A stretch of 56,115 nucleotides of DNA from Phycisphaerae bacterium (GTDB taxonomy: Bacteria > Planctomycetota > Phycisphaerae > Phycisphaerales > UBA1924), in assembly GCA_002706885.1 (NCBI GenBank), contig PAKY01000106.1, forward strand, positions 1-56,115, given 5' to 3'. The notes beneath the pieces were generated by a model. That model saw only the letters and a program-made list of their open reading frames with translations, did not search any database and was not told the origin of the DNA. The translations under genes and the position numbers were made by a program. Of this stretch, positions 47,339 through 56,115 are shown one piece after another (within the stretch, counting starts at the first letter, position 1; the number at the start of each line of letters is the position of its first letter).

Positions 47339-48532
47339 ATGGACCCCGTAAAAAATCCGTATCAACCCGGCGCCGGAACGCGACCGCCCGAACTCGCCGG
47401 TCGCGACAGCGTGAGAGAATCGGTCCGAATCGCGATGGAACGCCTGGTTCAGGGGCGACATGCCAAGAGTTCCATACTCGTTGGATTGCGTGGCGTCGGC
47501 AAGACGGTGCTTCTTCACCAGATGCAGACGGATGCCGAGGGCGCTGGACTGCGATGCGTCGCGATCGAGGCGCCTGAGGGGCGATCGCTCCCGGGCCTGC
47601 TCGCTCCGTCTCTGCGCGCTGTCCTCATCAGAATTTCAACCATCGAGCGCGCGAAGCAGTCGGGGAATCGTGCGCTTCGAGCGCTGGCGGGGTTCGTCGG
47701 CGGTTTGAAGGCGAAGTATCAGGACATCGAACTGCGGCTCGATTTCACCGCGGAGCCCGGACTCGCCGACGCGGGTGATCTCGAGCGGGATCTACAGGAT
47801 CTGCTCTTGATGTGCGGCGAGGCCGCCCGGGCCGCGGACACGGCCATCGTGATGTTCATCGACGAACTGCAATACGTCGAAGAGGACGAACTCGGCGCGC
47901 TCATCGTCGGCCTTCACGCCGTATCGCAGCGAGGACTTCCGGTCTCTCTCGTTGCCGCGGGGCTTCCGCAGTTGCGAGCGCAACTCGGCAACGCAAAGTC
48001 CTACGCGGAACGCATGTTCGAGTTTCCGGAGATAGGCCCGCTCGAGCCGGAGGACGCAAAGAGCGCCATCGTCAAACCCGCGAGGGAAGAAGGGGTCGCG
48101 TTCGAGGTGGCGGCTATCGAGGCCATTCTGAGCCGGACGCAGCGATATCCGTACTTCCTACAGGAGTGGGGTAAGAACGCGTGGGACGTCGCGGACGCGT
48201 CGCCGATCTCGCGATCAGACGTCGATGTGGCATCGGAGATAGCCGTCGCCTCGCTCGACGCGAGCTTCTTCCGCGTTCGCTTCGATCGGCTGACGCCCGC
48301 CGAGAAACGCTATGTGCGAGCCATGGCTGAACTCGGCCCGGGTCCGCACAGGTCGGGCGATGTCGCGTCAGAACTCGATCGACGCGTGCAGTCCCTCGGA
48401 CCGACCCGGAGCAGTCTCATCAGAAAGGGGATGGTCTACAGCCCAAGCCACGGCGACACAGCATTCACCGTGCCCCTCTTCGACGAGTTCATGAAACGGA
48501 TCATGCCAGATGACGACTGGCGGTCGGCCTAG
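47339..48532 (+). CDS. AAA-type ATPase, stand-alone (function unknown)
   Basis: A 397-aa P-loop protein. Walker A is GLRGVGKT (49-56) and Walker B is IVMFIDELQ (Asp174-Glu175). The N-terminal NPYQPGAGTRPPELAGRD segment is typical of a widespread family of single ATP-binding proteins in actinobacteria and proteobacteria. These resemble the Orc1/Cdc6-like or MalT-like STAND ATPases without a clear effector. A C-terminal winged-helix-like part (about 325-390, LTPAEKRYVRAMAEL ... LIRKGMVYSP) suggests DNA binding. The gene has its own AT-rich promoter, probable leaderless start and less extreme codon use, so it may be a later arrival. Its stop TAG overlaps the convergent rho stop within CTAG (48529-48532). 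Confidence 0.82.
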   Translation: MDPVKNPYQPGAGTRPPELAGRDSVRESVRIAMERLVQGRHAKSSILVGLRGVGKTVLLHQMQTDAEGAGLRCVAIEAPEGRSLPGLLAPSLRAVLIRISTIERAKQSGNRALRALAGFVGGLKAKYQDIELRLDFTAEPGLADAGDLERDLQDLLLMCGEAARAADTAIVMFIDELQYVEEDELGALIVGLHAVSQRGLPVSLVAAGLPQLRAQLGNAKSYAERMFEFPEIGPLEPEDAKSAIVKPAREEGVAFEVAAIEAILSRTQRYPYFLQEWGKNAWDVADASPISRSDVDVASEIAVASLDASFFRVRFDRLTPAEKRYVRAMAELGPGPHRSGDVASELDRRVQSLGPTRSSLIRKGMVYSPSHGDTAFTVPLFDEFMKRIMPDDDWRSA

Positions 48533-49740
48533 CCCGCGCCGCCCGCCGAACCGACCAACTGAGAATTGGTCTTGAACCGGTTCAGGGCCGCGAGCAACTG
48601 CTCGACCTGCTGCGGTGGCGGCATGTTGAGCATGCGCCGCCGGAGAGCGCTGATCGTCTTGTAGGTCTGCTCGTCGAGGAGCAGCTCTTCCTTGCGGGTA
48701 CCGCTGCCGGCGAGGTCGATCGCGGGGAACAAGCGCTTCTCCGCGACGCGGCGGTCGAGGATGAGCTCCATGTTGCCCGCGCCCTTGAACTCCTCGAAGA
48801 TCACCTGGTCGCCCTGGCTGCCCGTGTCGACGAGGCAGGTCGCGATCATCGTCAGGCTGCCCGCCTCCTCGGTGTTCCGCGCGAGGCCGAAGAACGAGCG
48901 GGGGACCTCCAGCGCCTTGCTGTCGATGCCACCGGACATCGTGCGTCCGCTGTTGGAGTGCTTGCGGCTGCGGTTGTAAGCGCGCCCGAGGCGTGTGAGC
49001 GAGTCGAGAACGACCACCACGTGCCGCCCAGCCTCGACCATGCGCTTGCAACGCTCCATGACGAGCGTCGAGAGCTGGACGTGGCGGTCGACGTCGTGGT
49101 CGTTGCTCGACGCAAGGACCGTGATCCGCTCGGGCGACCACGGGTGGGTCCAGTCCGCGTCGGGGTTGGTGCGCGAGAAGGTGCGGCGGAAGTCGGTGAC
49201 CTCCTCGGGCCGCTCGTCGATGAGGACGCACATGACGTGCAGGTCCTCGTGGTTGCGCAGGAGCGATTCGGTGATGTTCTTCAGCAGCGTCGTCTTACCC
49301 GCCTTCGGGGGGCTGACGATCAGGCCGCGCTGCCCACGCCCGATCGGGCAGAACAGATCAATCAGGCGGCACGCGGGCGCGCATCCCGGGTATTCAAGCG
49401 TGAGCCGCGGCTGCGGATCGATCGAGGTGAGGTCGGCGAACGGCTTCACCCGCGCATAAAGGTCGGGCTCGAGGCCCTCGATGCTGATGAACTGCTCAAC
49501 CGTGAGGCGCGGCTTCCGCGGGCCGTTCGACTTGCGCCCCCGCCGACGCTTCGGCATGCGCTCGACGACCTCGACGGTGACCTCGAGCCCGCTGCGGAGC
49601 GGGAGAGACTCGCCGAGAGCGACGGGGACGTAGGGATCGTCGATCCCCTCGCGTCCGTTCGCGGAAGCGTCGATCTGTCGGACGCGGCCTTCGGCGCGCT
49701 CCGGCCATTCCAAAATGCCGGTCAGCGTCTTGCTCGACAT
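48529..49740 (-). CDS. rho: Transcription termination factor Rho
   Basis: A 403-aa protein with the full Rho motor: [13 protein letters not shown] (Walker A, 144-150), [28 protein letters not shown] and [16 protein letters not shown], and the secondary-site SGGIDSKAL. Rho is the hexameric RNA helicase that ends transcription. The N-terminal RNA-binding part is unusual. It starts LTGILEW but lacks recognisable DGFGFLR and YVSPSQIR blocks, and has instead an acidic stretch and a basic [10 protein letters not shown] linker. The gene is convergent with the AAA ATPase (shared CTAG) and divergent from enzyme I across 381 bases. Confidence 0.96.
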   Translation of the reverse strand: MSSKTLTGILEWPERAEGRVRQIDASANGREGIDDPYVPVALGESLPLRSGLEVTVEVVERMPKRRRGRKSNGPRKPRLTVEQFISIEGLEPDLYARVKPFADLTSIDPQPRLTLEYPGCAPACRLIDLFCPIGRGQRGLIVSPPKAGKTTLLKNITESLLRNHEDLHVMCVLIDERPEEVTDFRRTFSRTNPDADWTHPWSPERITVLASSNDHDVDRHVQLSTLVMERCKRMVEAGRHVVVVLDSLTRLGRAYNRSRKHSNSGRTMSGGIDSKALEVPRSFFGLARNTEEAGSLTMIATCLVDTGSQGDQVIFEEFKGAGNMELILDRRVAEKRLFPAIDLAGSGTRKEELLLDEQTYKTISALRRRMLNMPPPQQVEQLLAALNRFKTNSQLVGSAGGAG

Positions 49741-50121
49741 ACGCGTAGGTTCTCCACGGACCTTGTCGGCAAAGCCAAGCGAACGCGCCCCGAAACCTCT
49801 CCGCCCGCCGGCGAAGGAGCCGACGACGATTGCGCGGACCGTGCCAACGGAGTTGGAGGCGCTGCGTCCCTCGGAGTCGAAAGGTCCGCCGCCCCTGATC
49901 GTCCCGAGAAGTATCGGTTCTTCACCGCGGTCGATGCCGGGGGCGGCTGCTCAATCAGATCATGAACGGAGCCGTGAGTCAAGCGAGCCCCGATCAGTTT
50001 CGCGAAGTTACAACCCGCCAGCCCCGCCATAACGCCCGATCGGACCTCGTCGTCCTGTGTAACATGGGGCCGGAGTGGGCAGCCCGCCGACGGGGTCGTG
50101 GCGGGAGCGTGGTGGAGCCTT
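49741..50121. promoter_or_regulatory. Divergent intergenic region (rho / enzyme I)
   Basis: These 381 bases hold no credible gene; short open frames on both strands lack coding features. It must contain the two divergent promoters. TGTGTAACAT near 50057-50066 is a possible extended -10 for enzyme I without a good -35. A long leader before rho (toward 49741) would be consistent with Rho autoregulation, but no stable structure stands out. Confidence 0.4.
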
Positions 50122-51882
50122 ATGGACGTGATTCGCGGCATCCCGGTTTCGCCCGGCGTGGTCATCGGTCGCCTCGCGGTGGTTGATGACACCCGCGGGC
50201 GGTGGGTGCCGCGCCGTGTTCTCGGCGACGACATCGACCCCGCGGCCGAGGTCGAACGCTTCGAAGCGGCCCGCGAGGCCTCGATCGAGGACCTCCAGGA
50301 GATCCACCGCGAGGCGACGGAACAGATGGGCCGCGAGGCCGCGAACGTCTTCCTCTTCCACATAGGCGCCCTCAACGACAAGGCCATCCTCGATCCCATC
50401 CGCGCCTGCATCACCCAGGAACGGGTCGGCGCCGAGTTCGCCGTCGCGGACACGCTCCGCAAGTGGTCCGCCAAGTTCGCGGCCCACAAGGACCCCGCAT
50501 TCCGCACCAAGGTCAACGACCTCGACGACCTCGGGACGAGGCTCCTGGGCCACCTGAGCGGCGCCGAGAGCGGGACGCTCTCCTTCGATGGGCCGACCAT
50601 CGTCGCTTCCCGAGACCTGACGCCGAGCCAGACCGCGGGGTTTGACCGCGACACCGTTCTTGCGTTTGTCACCGACCTCGGCGGTCCGACGAGCCATACC
50701 GCGATCGTCGCTCGGGCCCTCGGCCTGCCAGCGGTCGTGGGCCTCAAGACCCTGACTCTGACCGCGGTCGACGGCGACACCGTCATCGTCGACGGTCACC
50801 GCGGCACGGTAATCCTCAACCCCGACGAGCCCACGCTCCAACGCTACGAGGCGTCGAAGAAGGCGGTCGAGAGCTATCGCCTCGGACTCCGTGAGGTCGC
50901 GGGCCTCCCGTCGGTCACGAAGGACGGCGTTGGGATCGAACTGCTCGGAAACATCGAGTTCGCGGACGAAATCAAGACCGTTCTCGAGATGGGTGGCCAC
51001 GGCGTCGGCCTCTACCGCACCGAGTTCCTCTACCTCACCAACAACACCGAGCCGACCGAGGAAGATCACTACGAGGCGTACGCGGCCTGCGTCAAGCAGC
51101 TCGACGGGCGCCCGTTGACGATCCGGACCGTCGATCTCGGGGCCGACAAGTACACCCAGGCCCGTGCGCACGCCCCGGAGCGCAACCCCTTTCTCGGCCT
51201 TCGCTCGATCCGCTACTGCCTCCAGAACCTGCCACTCTTCATCACGCAGCTCCGCGCGCTGCTCCGAGCCTCCGCCCACGGGCCGATGAAGATCATGTTC
51301 CCGCTCGTCTCGAGCGTGCACGAGTTCCGCCAGGCCAAGCACATCCTCAATGACGTCATGGAGGACCTGCACGAGGCCGGTATCCCGTTCGACGAGTCCG
51401 TCGCCGTCGGCATGATGGTCGAGACGCCCGCCGCCGCGGTGATGATCGATGCCTTCGCCCGCGACGTCGATTTCTTCTCGATCGGGACCAATGACCTCGT
51501 CCAGTACACCCTCGCGGTCGATAGAACCAACGAACGGGTCGCCCACCTCTACCAGCCCCTCCATCCGGCGGTCGTCAAGCTCATCCGCGACGTGTCCAGG
51601 GCGGGCAGGCGCCGCGAACGCCCAGTGTCATGCTGCGGAGAGGCGGCGGCCGACCCCGCGATTGCCCATTTGTTGATCGGGCTGGGGTTGCGTACGCTAT
51701 CGGTGACGGCGAGCAGTATCCCGCCCCTCAAGCGGCTCGTTCGGGCCGTGACCGTGGCGGATTGTGAGCGGACGGCGCGAGAAGCGCTGTCGTTCGATTC
51801 AGAGATTGAAGCCGCGGCGTACGTCCGCGACAGAGCCAGAAGACTGGCGCCGGAAGCCTTCGAGGGTCGCCTCGAAGATTGA
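50122..51882 (+). CDS. ptsI: Phosphoenolpyruvate-protein phosphotransferase (PTS enzyme I)
   Basis: A 586-aa protein starting MDVIRGIPVSPGVVIG, with GTGGAG a few bases upstream. The phosphohistidine loop is GGPTSHTAIVARALGLPAVV (His192). The PEP-binding barrel has GVGLYRTEFLY, MFPLVSSVHEFRQAK, GMMVETPAAAVM and the catalytic Cys region VSCCGEAAADPA. It takes phosphate from PEP and passes it to HPr. No HPr or EII genes are next to it, so the system may be regulatory. It is upstream of the RNase E/G gene (191-base gap). Confidence 0.95.
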   Translation: MDVIRGIPVSPGVVIGRLAVVDDTRGRWVPRRVLGDDIDPAAEVERFEAAREASIEDLQEIHREATEQMGREAANVFLFHIGALNDKAILDPIRACITQERVGAEFAVADTLRKWSAKFAAHKDPAFRTKVNDLDDLGTRLLGHLSGAESGTLSFDGPTIVASRDLTPSQTAGFDRDTVLAFVTDLGGPTSHTAIVARALGLPAVVGLKTLTLTAVDGDTVIVDGHRGTVILNPDEPTLQRYEASKKAVESYRLGLREVAGLPSVTKDGVGIELLGNIEFADEIKTVLEMGGHGVGLYRTEFLYLTNNTEPTEEDHYEAYAACVKQLDGRPLTIRTVDLGADKYTQARAHAPERNPFLGLRSIRYCLQNLPLFITQLRALLRASAHGPMKIMFPLVSSVHEFRQAKHILNDVMEDLHEAGIPFDESVAVGMMVETPAAAVMIDAFARDVDFFSIGTNDLVQYTLAVDRTNERVAHLYQPLHPAVVKLIRDVSRAGRRRERPVSCCGEAAADPAIAHLLIGLGLRTLSVTASSIPPLKRLVRAVTVADCERTAREALSFDSEIEAAAYVRDRARRLAPEAFEGRLED

Positions 51883-52073
51883 GCGGCCGGGCCAGGGGAT
51901 CGACGAAAACGGTCCGTCGCAACGGAGCGCGGCGGGCCATCGCAGGCCGATGACCCCCTCCGAGGTGTCGCGAGAGCGTTCGTCCGGGCCGACCAAGGCC
52001 CGCGGTGAGCCCCGCGACGAGCCCCGGTCCGATTGGGGTCAGACATCAGACAACAGCTCCAACGAGCATCCAC

Positions 52074-54923
52074 ATGACCGACGAGATCGCCGATCAGCAG
52101 GCGACGAGCGGGGCCCCGAGCGAAGCCGAGCCCAAGCTCACCAAGAAGAAGACTCGCAAGCGCAAGACGACGAAGAAGGCCGCGTCCGCCTCCGCCGAGG
52201 CCGAGTCGCCGCCCCCCGCCGAGGAAGCGCCCGCGGACGCCGTTGTCAAGAAGACGCGTTCGCGGAAGAAGGTCGCCAAGAAGACCCCCAAGAAGACCGC
52301 GAGCAAGCCTGTCGCCGCCGATGAGCCGACGCCCGATGCCGACTCGCCCGCCGAGGTCGCGTCGGAAGCGTCAGCGAACGCTGAGGCTGAGTCGACGCCC
52401 GTGTCGAGCGAAGCCGAAGCCGCCGCCGTCTCGACGGCCGAAGCGATCGATGAAGCCATCGAGCCCCGAGCGGTCGCGTCGGGCGCCGCGACCCAGCCCG
52501 AGGCCGGCGCCGATGCCGAGGACGAAGGATCGCCCGCTCCGAAGAAGAAGCGCCGCCGCTCTCGCCGCAAGAAGGACGACAGCGCCGCTGAGACGACCGC
52601 GAAGCCTGATAAGCCTGCGAAGTCCAGAGACGCCGAAACGGCCGATGACGACGCCGATGACGAGCCCGCCGGAACCGGCGCCGCCAACGTCGAGATCATC
52701 GTCAACTACGTCCCGGGCGAAGAGTGCCGCGTCGCGTTCCTCGAAGACGGGCGCCTCGAAGAGTTCTTCAGCGAACCGACGGACCGCGTCAGCCGCGTCG
52801 GCAACATCTACGTCGGCAAGGTCACCAACGTCGAGAGCCAGATCCAGGCCGCGTTCGTCGACTTCGGCATCGGCGAGGGCGGCTTCCTCCACGCGTCCGA
52901 CCTTCACCCGCGCTATTTCCCGGGCGAATCCGGCCCCGAGCGCGTCGGTCGCAAGACCCCGCGCCGCGAGCGTCCCCCGCTCCAGCAGTGCCTGAAGCGT
53001 GGCCAGGAGATCATCGTCCAGGTCCTCAAGGAGGGCGTGGGCACCAAGGGACCGAGCCTCACGAGCTACATCTCCGTCCCCGGCCGCTACCTCGTGATGA
53101 TGCCCGAGATGGACAAGGTCGGCGTCAGCCGCAAGGTCGAGGACGAGGACGAGCGCCGCAAGATGCGCAAGATCCTCGACGAGCTCGAGCTGCCCGACGG
53201 CTTCGGCTTCATCCTCCGCACCGCCGGGTTCGATCGCACCAAGACCGAGCTCAAGCGAGACCTCGCCTACCTCCAGCGCCTCTGGAAGGACATGGAGAAG
53301 CGTCGCAAGGGCGGCAAGGGCCCGCGTCTCCTCTACGCCGAGAGCGATCTCCTCCTCCGTACCCTCCGTGACGAGCTCTCGACCGACGTCTCGCGGATCG
53401 TCATCGACAACCCGCACGCCCTCCAACGCGCCGCGTCATACCTCAAGATCGTCAGCCCCCGCACGCACGCCCACATCGAGCGGTTTACGGGCGAGGCGCC
53501 GATCTACCACGCCTTCGGCATCGAGAAGCAGCTCGACATGATGCACGCGACCGAGGTGCCGCTCCCCTCGGGCGGACGCCTCATCATCGAGCAGACCGAG
53601 GCCCTCGTCGCCATCGACGTCAACAGCGGCAAGAGCCGCTCGGCGCGAGACGCCGAGACCAACGCCCTCGAGACCAACCTCGAGGCCGCCGACGAGATCT
53701 GCCGCCAGCTCCGCCTCCGCGACCTCGGCGGCCTCGTCATCAACGACCTCATCGATATGCGCCCCGCCGCGAACCGGCGCAAGGTCGAGGCCCGCTTCCG
53801 CGAGCGACTCAAGCGCGACCGCGCGAAGTCCACGACCCTCCCGATCAGCGACTTCGGCCTCCTCGAGATGACCCGCCAGCGCATGCGCGGCAGCTACGAG
53901 CAGGCCCACTTCAACATGTGCCCGTCCTGCCACGGCCGCGGCCTCGTGCCCAAGGCCGACTCGGTCGCGTCACGGGCCATCCGCGAGCTCGCCCTCCTCC
54001 TCCAGCATGAGAAGATCCAGAAGGTCGAACTCGTCGTCGGCCCGAGGGTCGCCGGCTCGCTCCTGAGCACACGCCGCGCCGTTCTCGCGCGGGTCGAGCG
54101 TCTGAGCGGCAAGCAGATCGACGTGCGCATCAGCGACGCCATGCCCGGCTCGCGATACACCTTCTACGCCTACGACGGTGGGGGAGCGGACGTCGACATC
54201 GACCGCCTCCCCAACCTCAGCAAGGGCAAGCCGAAGACCGAGCGCATCGACCTGACCGCCGTCGCCGATGGCGAGGAAGCCTGGGTCGACGCCGCCACCG
54301 AGGCCGAAGAGGCTCGCGCCGAAGAGAACCGCATCGCCAGCGAGCAGATCGAGGCCGCCGACTCCAAGGACGCCCTCGAGGCCTCCCTCCCGGGCGCCCA
54401 CGAACCCGCGTCGTCGAGCGACGGTGACGGGGACGAGGAAGGCGGCAAGAAGAAGCGCCGCCGCCGTCGCCGCAGGCGGAGAAAGAGCGACGACGCCGGC
54501 GCCGAGAACGAGTCGGGCGACGGTGACGGCCAGAGCGAGGCCGAAGACCGAAGCGATGACGCCGCGGGCGACGCGGCCCCGACGCCCGTCGCCAACGCGA
54601 CCGCCGACGACGCCGACGAGTCGAGCGATGACGACAGACCGAACGACGACGGCGATAGCGAGGGCAAGCCCAAGAAGCGCCGCCGCCGTCGCCGCCGCCG
54701 CCGGAGCGGAGACGCCGAAGGATCGAGCGACGGCGCCGAGCCGTCGTCCGACGCCGACAGCGGAGCCGATCCGAAGCAGTCGGCGCCTCCCGAGAAGCAG
54801 CCGGACGCGGAGTCTGATGCGGACGACGGGGACGCCAAGCCCCGTCGTCGTCGCCGAGGCCTCTATGCCGCGGCGCGTCGCGTCCTGAGCCCGAGCGAGA
54901 AGGCCAGCATCGCGAAGGAGTAG
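52074..54923 (+). CDS. rng: RNase E/G with long charged tails
   Basis: A 949-aa protein. The catalytic core (about 215-700) has the S1 part GNIYVGKVTNVESQIQAAFV and the 5'-sensor/RNase H-like region. DNase-I-like catalytic Asp residues lie in ALVAIDVNSGKS and INDLIDM. The Zn-link is CPSCHGRG (one C-x-x-C per protomer). On both sides are low-complexity tails. The N-terminal 205 residues mix Ala/Glu/Pro with KKTRKRKTTKK and KKKRRRSRRKK. The C-terminal 200 alternate acidic stretches with two pure Arg tracts ([14 protein letters not shown] and [12 protein letters not shown]). This enzyme makes the main endonucleolytic cuts in mRNA and rRNA. I chose the ATG at 52074; an earlier in-frame start is less plausible. 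Confidence 0.93.
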   Translation: MTDEIADQQATSGAPSEAEPKLTKKKTRKRKTTKKAASASAEAESPPPAEEAPADAVVKKTRSRKKVAKKTPKKTASKPVAADEPTPDADSPAEVASEASANAEAESTPVSSEAEAAAVSTAEAIDEAIEPRAVASGAATQPEAGADAEDEGSPAPKKKRRRSRRKKDDSAAETTAKPDKPAKSRDAETADDDADDEPAGTGAANVEIIVNYVPGEECRVAFLEDGRLEEFFSEPTDRVSRVGNIYVGKVTNVESQIQAAFVDFGIGEGGFLHASDLHPRYFPGESGPERVGRKTPRRERPPLQQCLKRGQEIIVQVLKEGVGTKGPSLTSYISVPGRYLVMMPEMDKVGVSRKVEDEDERRKMRKILDELELPDGFGFILRTAGFDRTKTELKRDLAYLQRLWKDMEKRRKGGKGPRLLYAESDLLLRTLRDELSTDVSRIVIDNPHALQRAASYLKIVSPRTHAHIERFTGEAPIYHAFGIEKQLDMMHATEVPLPSGGRLIIEQTEALVAIDVNSGKSRSARDAETNALETNLEAADEICRQLRLRDLGGLVINDLIDMRPAANRRKVEARFRERLKRDRAKSTTLPISDFGLLEMTRQRMRGSYEQAHFNMCPSCHGRGLVPKADSVASRAIRELALLLQHEKIQKVELVVGPRVAGSLLSTRRAVLARVERLSGKQIDVRISDAMPGSRYTFYAYDGGGADVDIDRLPNLSKGKPKTERIDLTAVADGEEAWVDAATEAEEARAEENRIASEQIEAADSKDALEASLPGAHEPASSSDGDGDEEGGKKKRRRRRRRRRKSDDAGAENESGDGDGQSEAEDRSDDAAGDAAPTPVANATADDADESSDDDRPNDDGDSEGKPKKRRRRRRRRRSGDAEGSSDGAEPSSDADSGADPKQSAPPEKQPDAESDADDGDAKPRRRRRGLYAAARRVLSPSEKASIAKE

Positions 54924-54926
54924 GCG

Positions 54927-56115
54927 ATGGCGCGCGGCAACGCCGGTCGTCGACGCGTCGTCGTCCTCGGCGCCACGGGCTCGGTCGGCACGCAGACGCT
55001 CGATGTTCTCGCGCACCTCCGTGTGCTCCGCGAGCGCGGCGTGATCGACGCCGACTTCGAGGTCGTTGGCCTGAGCGCCTGCGCGAACGCCCGCGAACTC
55101 CAGCGACTCGGTGAGCCGTGGGGATCGCCGCGCCTCGCCCTCGCCGACCCTGGCGCCGTCGCCGATCTGTCACACGAGCCCGCGAAGACCTGTCTCTCCG
55201 GCCCCGCTTCGGCCGAACACCTCGTGCGTGAACTCGAGCCGGATGTTGTGGTCGCGTCGATCGTCGGCATCGCGGGGCTCCCTTCAACGCTCGCCGCCGC
55301 ACAGATCGGCGCCGACATCGCCGTCGCGAACAAGGAGTCGCTTGTCGCGGGCGGCGAGATCGTGCTCGCGACGGCCCAGCGAACCGGCGCCCGCCTCCTC
55401 CCGCTCGACAGCGAGCACGCCGCGGCTTGGGTGTGTCTCAAGTCGCTCGCGGGTCCCGCGTACACGCCTCCCGCCGCTCCGCCGCCGGGCCTCCGTCGCC
55501 TGATCCTCACCGCGTCGGGCGGCGCCTTCCGCGATCGATCCCGCGACGAGGTCTACGACGCCAAGCCCGCGGAAGCGCTCAATCACCCGAACTGGGACAT
55601 GGGCGCCAAGGTCACCATCGACAGCGCCACCCTCGCCAACAAGGCTCTCGAACTGATCGAAGCCCACTGGCTCTTCGGCGTCGGATCCGACCGACTCGGC
55701 GTCCTGGTGCACCGCCAGTCGATCGTCCACGCGCTCGCGGAATGCGACGACCATGGCGTCATCGCGCAGCTCGCCGCGCCCGACATGCGCCTGCCGATCC
55801 AGGCGGCCCTCACGCACCCCGCGATCGTCGACGCCGGCGACCGACCGACGCTCGATCTCGCCTCGCTCGGCCGACTCGACTTCGCCGAGCCCGATTTCGA
55901 ACGCTTCCCAGCGCTCGCCATGGCCAACCACGTCATCGACGAGGGCGGGACGAAGGGAGCGGTTTTCAGCGCCGCCAACGAGGTCGCGGTCGAGGCCTTC
56001 CTCCGAGGCGAGATCCCCTTCGGCCGGATCGATGAACTCGCGGCCGAGGTCACGCTCGGCGCCCGTTCCGCCGACGCCTCCACGCTCGAAGCCGTCATCG
56101 AGGCCGACGCCCTCG
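54927..56115 (+). CDS. dxr: 1-deoxy-D-xylulose 5-phosphate reductoisomerase (partial)
   Basis: The gene starts three bases after the RNase stop and runs off the right edge; 396 codons are seen, nearly complete. NADPH binding is at VVVLGATGSVGTQTLDVL. Substrate and metal residues lie in ANKESLVAGG, LPLDSEHAA and LTASGGAFR, and in NHPNWDMGAKVTIDSATL followed by EAHWLFGV. It converts DXP to MEP, the committed step of the MEP isoprenoid pathway, so it would supply the precursors for the carotenoid cluster at 6081-14614. Tight spacing suggests it is cotranscribed with the RNase E/G gene. Confidence 0.97.
   Translation, partial: MARGNAGRRRVVVLGATGSVGTQTLDVLAHLRVLRERGVIDADFEVVGLSACANARELQRLGEPWGSPRLALADPGAVADLSHEPAKTCLSGPASAEHLVRELEPDVVVASIVGIAGLPSTLAAAQIGADIAVANKESLVAGGEIVLATAQRTGARLLPLDSEHAAAWVCLKSLAGPAYTPPAAPPPGLRRLILTASGGAFRDRSRDEVYDAKPAEALNHPNWDMGAKVTIDSATLANKALELIEAHWLFGVGSDRLGVLVHRQSIVHALAECDDHGVIAQLAAPDMRLPIQAALTHPAIVDAGDRPTLDLASLGRLDFAEPDFERFPALAMANHVIDEGGTKGAVFSAANEVAVEAFLRGEIPFGRIDELAAEVTLGARSADASTLEAVIEADAL

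Noticed and set aside
46008-48532. A restriction-modification or defence island made of the methyltransferase and the AAA ATPase
   Set aside because: No nuclease or other effector is present, the DUF167 gene lies between them, and the ATPase has a separate promoter. The evidence is too thin to call a system.
54420-54720. Arginine-coding repeats in the RNase E/G tail as a minisatellite or CRISPR-like array
   Set aside because: The units vary in length and sequence, stay in frame and have no spacers. They are codon-level low complexity of Arg and acidic tracts.

Overview
The window is a high-GC bacterial chromosome segment with densely packed genes and many 4-bp start/stop overlaps. It most likely comes from a planctomycete of the Phycisphaerae type. 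Three things point there: a GC-type dockerin-like tail on a secreted FG-GAP protein, a PEP-CTERM-like tail on another secreted protein, and a membrane protein with a C-x-x-C...CPECG zinc ribbon. The carotenoid gene set fits the same picture. This assignment is inference from protein style, because no 16S rRNA gene is present. I see no prophage, insertion sequence, integrase or CRISPR array.

Layout. 1-4078 (minus): phoH, a ketoglutarate-semialdehyde-type aldehyde dehydrogenase, then the N-terminus of an FtsK-type translocase cut by the window edge. 4271-6073 (minus): a DUF456 membrane protein, an unknown membrane protein and a 76-aa protein. 6081-14614: a divergent carotenoid cluster. Its minus arm encodes an aldehyde dehydrogenase, a desaturase/oxidase, an acyltransferase and a glycosyltransferase; its plus arm encodes an alpha/beta-hydrolase and a second desaturase. 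The set matches the enzymes that finish staphyloxanthin in Staphylococcus (CrtN, CrtP, AldH, CrtQ, CrtO), without a squalene-synthase-type CrtM here. 14812-16098: a secreted PEP-CTERM-like protein. 16123-21930 (minus): two Spy-like secreted proteins followed by carB, which carries an in-frame palindromic repeat. 22139-24497: glmS and a zinc-ribbon membrane protein. 24548-31036: a TolC-like lipoprotein, a GH35-like protein lacking the family's catalytic residues, an HD phosphohydrolase and a PDZ protein. 31067-34491 (minus): tpiA, secG, yicC and a phosphotransferase. 34785-39540: the FG-GAP/dockerin protein, pckA, tRNA-His and a fructosamine-kinase-like gene. 39567-42037 (minus): two PilZ-receiver-HPt-like paralogues with lost phosphorylation residues. 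42199-49740: gyrB, an unknown membrane protein, an orphan DNA methyltransferase, a DUF167 protein, an AAA ATPase with its own AT-rich promoter, and rho. 50122-56115 (plus): PTS enzyme I, an RNase E/G with very long charged tails, and dxr (cut by the right edge).

How the genes work together. dxr feeds the MEP isoprenoid pathway, which would supply the carotenoid cluster. tpiA, pckA and enzyme I sit around central carbon and PEP metabolism. rho, RNase E/G and YicC are RNA-turnover functions, and gyrB, FtsK and the methyltransferase act on DNA. The most unusual items are the palindromic element inside carB, the degenerate PilZ-receiver-HPt pair, the catalytically altered GH35-like protein translationally coupled to an HD hydrolase, the hydrolase coupled to the carotenoid desaturase, and the apparently leaderless AAA ATPase gene whose -35 box overlaps a perfect inverted repeat.
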